From contig NZ_JAFFIW010000006.1 in the NCBI RefSeq assembly GCF_018588885.1, positions 203,613-267,612 on the forward strand: 64,000 bases of DNA, read 5' to 3'. Shown piece by piece: positions 59,513-64,000 of this stretch (within the stretch, counting starts at the first letter, position 1; the number at the start of each line of letters is the position of its first letter). Position numbers and translations under genes: made by a program. The stretch comes from Mesorhizobium sp. dw_380. GTDB lineage: Bacteria > Pseudomonadota > Alphaproteobacteria > Rhizobiales > Rhizobiaceae. Under the pieces are notes generated by a model. The model saw nothing but the letters and a program-made list of their open reading frames with translations, did no database searches and was not told the DNA's origin.

Positions 59513-60211
59513 TCAGGGGGTCGGCGCAATCAAAATCTCGTGTCGCGCCTCGTCGTGCGAGGCCTGTGGCCAGCGGACCAGCGAGGCACGGCCGGCATCC
59601 GTGAGCTCGTAGAGGCCGCGATCGACGCGCGCGAACCAGCCATAGACATTGTGCTGCAGAATCTTCGGCGCGATCGGCGTCAACACCTTCAGATCGCGTG
59701 GTCGTTTGGGTCCGTGGACAAGCGCGGCGGCACAAATGAGGGCGCTTTGGCGATAGGCGGTCATGATCGGATTGCGCGATCCGCCGCCAGCCACGGGATC
59801 GCCGCGGCGGCGTGTGTGCTCGTCGACAAGGCGGGATCGCCGTCGTGAATTCCTACGCGGCTCCGGCGCGGCGGGACTGACAAGCACCTCGACCTTGTCA
59901 TTGGCTGTCACGCCAAGCATGCCAAAGCCAAGCCGGCGGCAGAGATTGCGGAACCGGGCGTCGCTTTCGCGCCCCTTGCCCCGGGCTGACATGCGCGCCG
60001 CCAGCCAGACTTCGTCGCAAGCGGCGGCGCGGTCGACGCCCTGCAGCACCAGTTCGAGATTGAACTGCAGCTTCAATTCGCAGATGACGACGACCGGCGG
60101 CTCACCCTCGCGCAGCGCGACGATGTCGCAACCGCCAATTTCCCCCTTCACGACGAAGTCCAGACTTTCGAGGAACCGCTTCACCGGCGCATAGAGTGAG
60201 GTCTCGTTCAT
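59513..60211 (-). CDS. DUF2161 family PD-(D/E)XK nuclease-like protein with C-terminal winged helix
   Basis: A 232-residue protein. The N-terminal half has the PD-(D/E)XK core: FVVKGEIGGCDIVALREGEP (Asp) and VVVICELKLQFNLELVLQGV (Glu-x-Lys), as in DUF2161. A basic middle follows (RRNSRRRSRLVDEHTRRRG). The C-terminal ~60 residues (LKVLTPIAPKILQHNVYGWF, ARVDRGLYELTDAGRASLVR) look like a winged-helix DNA-binding domain. The combination suggests DNA targeting, but the role is unknown. Confidence 0.8.
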   Translation of the reverse strand: MNETSLYAPVKRFLESLDFVVKGEIGGCDIVALREGEPPVVVICELKLQFNLELVLQGVDRAAACDEVWLAARMSARGKGRESDARFRNLCRRLGFGMLGVTANDKVEVLVSPAAPEPRRNSRRRSRLVDEHTRRRGDPVAGGGSRNPIMTAYRQSALICAAALVHGPKRPRDLKVLTPIAPKILQHNVYGWFARVDRGLYELTDAGRASLVRWPQASHDEARHEILIAPTP

Positions 60212-60279
60212 GCCTCGAGGCTTAGCCGATTCGAGGCAAAAAAGCCTTCCGGCTTCAGGAAGAGCAATGCAGCCGATCC

Positions 60280-61086
60280 TTAGGAATGAATTTTTCCGAG
60301 GAAGGCCAACAGCACGCTGTTGAACTGCTCAGGTCGTTGCAACGGTGCGAAATGGCTGACCTCTGGCAATATGATCAATTCCGATGCCGGTATGCTGCTG
60401 GCCAGATAGCTCGCATGCTCGTCCTTGATGAACTCGTCGTGCTCGCTTTGGACGATCGCCACGGGCACGCGCGTGCGGGCCAGGTCGGCGGCGGAATAAT
60501 TGGGTTCGGTCTTCATCATCAGGCCGACGGCTTTGACAAAGGCGTCGAATTGGCCCGGCGTCGCCGATAGTTCGGCATAGTCCCTGGCGTGCCGGCTGAA
60601 ACACCGCTCGACAGTCGGACCCGGCACGAATTCTTTCGTGCCGCTCGGATCCATGTTGCAGGCAAAGAAGAACACACCCGCGATGCGGTGGGCGGCTTTC
60701 ATGCCGAGGATCAGCGCAACGCATGCGCCATCGCTCCAACCCGCCACGGCCGCCTTCTTCAATTGCAGAGTGTTCATCACAGCCAGGACGTCGGAAGCCA
60801 TCAATTCGTATTTGTACGGCCGCTCGTCGCGGGTGCTGCGCCCGTGGCCGCGGCTGTCGATCGCCACGACCTGGTAACCCTGCTTGACCAGTGCGGGAAC
60901 CTGAAATCCCCAATTGCCGCTATGACCGAGGCCGCCATGCAACAGGATCACGGGAAAGCCGGTCCCAAACGTCGCGTACCAGATCCTTGCGCCCTCGTTT
61001 TCCACCTGGCCTTCGCCGCTCGCGGCCGGCAGAGGCGCAGCGCCATGGGCTTCGAATTTCCTGAGGTCGTCGTCGTGATAGTCCAT
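60280..61086 (-). CDS. Alpha/beta hydrolase
   Basis: A 268-residue hydrolase. It has FPVILLHGGLGHSGNWGFQV, QVVAIDSRGHGRSTRDERPY, the nucleophile elbow VAGWSDGACVALILGM (G-x-S-x-G), AIVQSEHDEFIKDEHASYLA (acid) and ILPEVSHFAPLQRPEQFNSV (His). The N-terminus (DDDLRKFEAHGAAPLPAASG) extends before the core. Close relatives include carboxylesterases, but the substrate is unknown. Confidence 0.88.
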   Translation of the reverse strand: MDYHDDDLRKFEAHGAAPLPAASGEGQVENEGARIWYATFGTGFPVILLHGGLGHSGNWGFQVPALVKQGYQVVAIDSRGHGRSTRDERPYKYELMASDVLAVMNTLQLKKAAVAGWSDGACVALILGMKAAHRIAGVFFFACNMDPSGTKEFVPGPTVERCFSRHARDYAELSATPGQFDAFVKAVGLMMKTEPNYSAADLARTRVPVAIVQSEHDEFIKDEHASYLASSIPASELIILPEVSHFAPLQRPEQFNSVLLAFLGKIHS

Positions 61087-61220
61087 GCTTTAGCAAACCT
61101 CGGGCTGACGCGGAGGACCTACAATTATTGCGGGTATCCGCAAAAACCAACCCACGACGCAACGTCTGCTGCCATCAGGCGACATGAGCAGCAGCCACCG
61201 TGCACGATAGATATTGGCCG

Positions 61221-62018
61221 TCAGGCCTCAGTACTTGGCACTGCTGGTTTCGGCAGCTTGCCGCGGGGCACGAGCGGATAGCCGGCCTGACCGAAATAGC
61301 TGGAGGGGATCGGATCATCGACGCCGTACTTGTCGGGCATCTTGTTGCCAGTGGCATTGTAGGTGCCGAACAGCACGTCGAGGAAGGGTAGTTGCCCGGC
61401 GAAGTTTTTGTCATAGGCTTCGCGCTGGTTGGCATGGTGCCAACGATGGAACTGCGGGCCGGCGATCAGCCACTTCAAGGGACCGAACGGAATCCTCACG
61501 TTCGAATGAACAAGCAGCGTGTGCCAGAAGTAGATAACTGAAAAGACGGCGATCGAGGCTTGGGAGAAGCCGAGGAAAAAGATCGGTGTCAGCGATATCG
61601 CCTTGGTGAGGATTGCGTCGACCGGGTGGGAGTGGAAAGCGCCGAGCCAGTCCAGTTCCTCAATGCCGTGGTGGACTGCGTGGAACCTCCAAAGCGCGGG
61701 GATTTTGTGGAAGGCGCGGTGTGCCCAATAGACGCCGATATCGGTGATCAAGATGATTTCCGCGACCTGCAGCCAGACAGGCTGGCCGCCGATGGCGTTG
61801 GTCATCGATTGCGGGACCAGGATTGCAGCGGCGTCGAGGGCGTTGGCTGCTATCAGAATGATGACTATTTTTATGATGAAGCCATTGAACATCACATAAA
61901 TCAGATCGACACCCAGGCCCTTGCGGAAGGTCTTCTGCTGCCGTTCGTGGAACAGATGTTCGAACGGAATGAAGATCAGCGCTGAAATCAACAGCGCCTT
62001 GATGCCAAAGATATCCAT
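61221..62018 (-). CDS. Sterol desaturase/fatty acid hydroxylase family protein
   Basis: A 265-residue membrane di-iron enzyme from ATG 62018 (MDIFGIKALLISALIFIPFE). The His motifs are HRAFH (AHRAFHKIPALWRFH), HAVHH (HAVHHGIEELDWLGAFHSHP) and HRWHH (QFHRWHHANQREAYDKNFAG), with four or five TMs. It hydroxylates or desaturates a lipid, which in rhizobia can be a carotenoid, hopanoid or fatty acid; the substrate is not determined here. Confidence 0.9.
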   Translation of the reverse strand: MDIFGIKALLISALIFIPFEHLFHERQQKTFRKGLGVDLIYVMFNGFIIKIVIILIAANALDAAAILVPQSMTNAIGGQPVWLQVAEIILITDIGVYWAHRAFHKIPALWRFHAVHHGIEELDWLGAFHSHPVDAILTKAISLTPIFFLGFSQASIAVFSVIYFWHTLLVHSNVRIPFGPLKWLIAGPQFHRWHHANQREAYDKNFAGQLPFLDVLFGTYNATGNKMPDKYGVDDPIPSSYFGQAGYPLVPRGKLPKPAVPSTEA

Positions 62019-62149
62019 TCGCCCGCCTCTATCGCCTTGCCTTCGGCCAGCGCAGCCGCGCTTCAGCTTCTGAACAAACCACATTTCTCCTTTCCAAAGG
62101 CTTGATGCCGGTCTCCCCAGTTATGCTGCTGACCCGGGCTGGTGATACA

Positions 62150-62277
62150 GGCACCGCCGGTGTGTCACATCGGTGTCGCAACCGGACGATATCTGGGGAA
62201 TGCGCGGTCGACGAACGCAGCGCGCCGCGCGTCCTCCCAGGACTAACCCCTCCGGTCCCTGCCGGCGGGGTTTTCCG
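62150..62277 (+). ncRNA. Candidate small RNA with anti-Shine-Dalgarno hairpin and terminator
   Basis: The stretch 62019-62350 has no gene. It ends in a Rho-independent terminator-like hairpin (AACCCCtCCGG 62245-62255, CCGGcGGGGTT 62262-62272, then TTTCC). Just before it GTCCT-CCC-AGGAC (62231-62243) forms a hairpin exposing CCTCCC, the loop type of cuckoo-like alphaproteobacterial sRNAs. The 5' end and promoter are not identified, so the start given is a guess. Confidence 0.4.
62245..62277 (+). terminator. Rho-independent terminator-like hairpin with no upstream gene
   Basis: AACCCCtCCGG and CCGGcGGGGTT pair around TCCCTG, followed by TTTCCGTTT. No plus-strand gene ends before it; the nearest plus-strand gene starts after it at 62351. 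Confidence 0.65.
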
Positions 62278-62350
62278 TTTCAAGAACCATCTTGGCAGTC
62301 GCGAATTGTCCCTGTTATTGTTGCCTCACGGTCAGCACAGGACACCCGTC

Positions 62351-62584
62351 ATGGACGCAAGTGAAATGAGCGCGATCGGCGATACCCTCATGAGGATCGT
62401 CACGCCCGACATGTCTCCCAAGCAGCTTGTCAAGGCAGCCCGGAAAGCGCACCCCAAGGCCTCGAAGAAGGACATAGCGAGAGCGGCCTTCTTTTCGATC
62501 ATCGCAAATGCGGATCAGGACATCGGCAAGGCCAAGAACCTACAGGCGTTTGCCATCGCGGAGCGTACCCAGCAATCCGATTGA
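62351..62584 (+). CDS. Small hypothetical protein (77 aa)
   Basis: A 77-residue protein from ATG 62351. It is helical and basic (SPKQLVKAARKAHPKASKKD, IARAAFFSIIANADQDIGKA, KNLQAFAIAERTQQSD) with a SAP-like or histone-like feel, and is common in rhizobial genomes as an uncharacterised protein. Upstream in-frame ATGs lie in the sRNA/terminator region and are unlikely. Function unknown. Confidence 0.6.
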   Translation: MDASEMSAIGDTLMRIVTPDMSPKQLVKAARKAHPKASKKDIARAAFFSIIANADQDIGKAKNLQAFAIAERTQQSD

Positions 62585-62680
62585 GCAAGGGCCTGGCGTT
62601 GCGTGGGCTTGCCCAACTGGATGGTCGCATGAAGCCGATTGGCTTCGAAGCGACGGCTGGGCCACAAGCGAGCGCGAGGG

Positions 62681-63220
62681 TCAAGAAGCTGTATGGTTCA
62701 GGAGCTTGGTCGTAGGGTCACGACGATGTTCGGAATTGGCGCGATCAATGCCTTCTACCGTGATCGCGATCGTTCCGTTCTCGATCCTGGCTATCCAACC
62801 CTTTGCCTTGAGATACCAGAGATGAAACTCAAGATGCTCCCGCGGGCAGCCTGACAACCGCTCGAGTTCTACATCTCCAATGCCAGGGTTGTTGACGTCT
62901 TGTCTGCGTTTTACATAAAGCAGCGCGAGCAGCTTGGCTTGAATTACGACGTCACGCTCCATGCCTTTGGCGTTGCCTGCTTCCTCGGTCAGCTCGCGAC
63001 GCAGACCCGCATTTTCCCTGTACTGGATGTCATACTGCGCGCGTTTGACCGGATCTTTCAACGTATTATGGGCCTCTACGATTTCGCTGAAGCGTGCCTC
63101 ATTGCCCGTGTCCTGATTGTCGGGATGGTAACGCATGGCAAAATAACGAAACACCCGCTCCAGCGTTTCGGAGTTGGCGTTTGGGCTAACTTCCAGCACT
63201 TCGTAGTAGTCAATGAACAC
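62681..63220 (-). CDS. J-domain protein with C-terminal winged-helix-like module
   Basis: A 179-residue protein. The J-domain is at the N-terminus (MFIDYYEVLEVSPNANSETL, FRYFAMRYHPDNQDTGNEAR with the HPD motif, EIVEAHNTLKDPVKRAQYDI). Residues about 100-165 (AKLLALLYVKRRQDVNNPGI, LERLSGCPREHLEFHLWYLK, WIARIENGTIAITVEGIDRA) have a winged-helix-like pattern. J-domains activate DnaK. The DnaJ-like plus putative DNA-binding arrangement could recruit DnaK to a regulatory site (inference). Confidence 0.85.
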   Translation of the reverse strand: MFIDYYEVLEVSPNANSETLERVFRYFAMRYHPDNQDTGNEARFSEIVEAHNTLKDPVKRAQYDIQYRENAGLRRELTEEAGNAKGMERDVVIQAKLLALLYVKRRQDVNNPGIGDVELERLSGCPREHLEFHLWYLKAKGWIARIENGTIAITVEGIDRANSEHRRDPTTKLLNHTAS

Positions 63221-63492
63221 AGCGACGCACCCCCAACGTAATACATATTCGACTTTACTAAACTAAGGAACGTCCAATGGACAAGTACAGAACCAAAGCG
63301 GTTACGCAGGACTTTTGCTTGCGGCGACCAAGACTTTGGTCCGGCATCGATAACCGGCTAGCCGGCTCCTCTTTGGTGAGGGTTGCGATCGATGACGCCA
63401 GCCGAGCGGACAATCAGGTACGGCATGCATCGCAGCAACATCGACCACAATTGCAGATCAGCACAATCGGGCCGCCGCTTCAATTGGGGCTT

Positions 63493-63738
63493 TTATTCCT
63501 TTGTCGTCAAAACAATCGTCGTGACCGATTCTGTTGCCTCAACGCCCTCGAGGCATTGTCGTGGAATATTCAGCCCCGTCGCTTGGGCGCATTCTTCTTC
63601 GGTGATCGCAGCGGGCTCGCTGTATTGCACGTTGGCCGCCTGGGTCGCTGTCGACGCGAAAAGAACCGTCTCGGTTATGAGAGCCGAGAAGGCGGCGACC
63701 TGGATCAGCACGGCAGCGAAGGCGATTTGTTTGAGCAT
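63493..63738 (-). CDS. Small exported hypothetical protein (81 aa)
   Basis: An 81-residue protein from ATG 63738 (MLKQIAFAAVLIQVAAFSAL). The hydrophobic N-terminus is probably a signal peptide or anchor ending near ATQAAN. The mature part (PAAITEEECAQATGLNIPRQ, CLEGVEATESVTTIVLTTKE) has two cysteines. No family is recognised. It lies between the J-domain gene and the IS element. The gap 63221-63492 contains no convincing gene. Confidence 0.55.
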   Translation of the reverse strand: MLKQIAFAAVLIQVAAFSALITETVLFASTATQAANVQYSEPAAITEEECAQATGLNIPRQCLEGVEATESVTTIVLTTKE

Positions 63739-63808
63739 CCGAGAGAACGCCGCGACAAGCCGCAGGTTCCCTATCGCTCCCGGCGCTTCAGGGCTTCTAA
63801 TACCCTGG

Positions 63809-64000
63809 TGAGCGACCCGAGACATAGGTGACGTTTTGTACCGGACACATGGGTAACACTTTTGGCTTTGGCCGGAGGTGTTGATGCCGTGGAGAGGGTG
63901 TTCGGTGATGGAGGAACGTCTTCGTTTTGTAGCTCGCCTTCTCGACGGAGAAGGCATGAGCGATGTGTGCCGGGAATTCGGCATCTCGCGCAAGACGGGT
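63809..64000 (+). mobile_element. Left end of an IS481-like insertion sequence (truncated by window)
   Basis: The sequence from about 63809 (GAGCGACCCGAGACATAGG, then GACACATGGGTAACACTTTT) leads directly into a transposase frame. It looks like the outer end of an IS481/IS3-type element; the inverted repeat partner is outside the window, so the exact boundary and any target duplication cannot be given. Confidence 0.6.
63884..64000 (+). CDS. N-terminus of an IS481 family transposase (truncated at the window edge)
   Basis: ATG 63884 opens a frame that runs to base 64000: MPWRGCSVMEERLRFVARLL, DGEGMSDVCREFGISRKTG. This is the N-terminal helix-turn-helix opening of IS481-type transposases, in which the DDE catalytic part would follow downstream. 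GGAGG lies seven bases upstream. Only 39 residues are visible, so intactness cannot be judged. Confidence 0.8.
   Translation, partial: MPWRGCSVMEERLRFVARLLDGEGMSDVCREFGISRKTG

Noticed and set aside
63277..63831. Plus-strand ORF (184 aa) opposite the 81-aa exported protein
   Set aside because: Arg/Gln/Ser-rich shadow-like composition with no family; it ends at the IS boundary.
1..64000. CRISPR array or rRNA operon
   Set aside because: No regularly spaced repeat-spacer pattern and no rRNA-like sequence was noticed; the 33-bp repeats at 7043-7148 are inside a gene and lack unique spacers.

Overview
The window looks like a chromosomal segment of a Mesorhizobium-type alphaproteobacterium (Rhizobiales). 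The evidence is high GC, a phosphatidylcholine synthase, an IalB-family protein, DUF1289/DUF930/DUF1326/DUF2182/DUF971/DUF3299 proteins typical of rhizobia, and Rhizobiales intergenic palindromes (28331-28375 and 35957-35981). Identifications rest on reading translated motifs; no database search was run.

Region 1-10.07 kb is a mobile element inserted at the 5' end of dusA. Nearly all its genes lie on the minus strand: a tyrosine recombinase beside dusA, an AlpA/excisionase-like protein, a winged-helix replication-initiator-like gene that carries four exact 33-bp repeats next to an AT-rich stretch (a lambda-O-like origin), zinc/HNH proteins, a ClpP-like protease, a coiled-coil protein with a carbohydrate-binding-like tail, a P27-type small terminase, and a SPRY-like protein. 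No large terminase, portal, capsid or tail gene is visible. It is either a decayed prophage or a phage satellite; the left end lies outside the window or was not found.

Region 10-24.5 kb is core genome: dusA, a membrane aspartyl protease, DUF1289, cobT, GNAT proteins, a membrane histidine kinase, SNase-like, GST and UDG-like genes, an Lrp regulator, an AlkD-like repair protein, a 3-hydroxyisobutyrate-dehydrogenase-like enzyme, a polar amino acid ABC transporter (two permeases plus binding protein, no ATPase here) and mobA-mobB. Region 24.5-31.7 kb holds a DMT transporter broken by three single-base frameshifts, moaA (a second molybdenum-cofactor locus), DUF971, a flavin-binding protein, and two divergent regulator/enzyme pairs (MarR-hydrolase, TetR-SDR) with visible operator-like repeats.

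Region 31.7-50.7 kb has a large L,D-transpeptidase, a PepSY-like protein, tRNA-Val(CAC), gph, rpiA, a DUF2059 protein, gor, mgtE, a YddA/SbmA-like ABC exporter, a DsbA-family protein, a YejA-like peptide-binding protein, ialB-like, hspQ, a UbiH-type hydroxylase, the DUF2182-DUF1326 pair and pcs. Region 50.7-64 kb has a quinone oxidoreductase, a complete BMP-type nucleoside ABC importer (ATPase, two permeases, lipoprotein-family binding protein), rimO, a TerC protein, DUF930, a DUF2161 nuclease-like protein, a hydrolase, a sterol-desaturase-like enzyme, a candidate small RNA, a J-domain/winged-helix-like protein and, at the right edge, the start of an IS481-like transposase.
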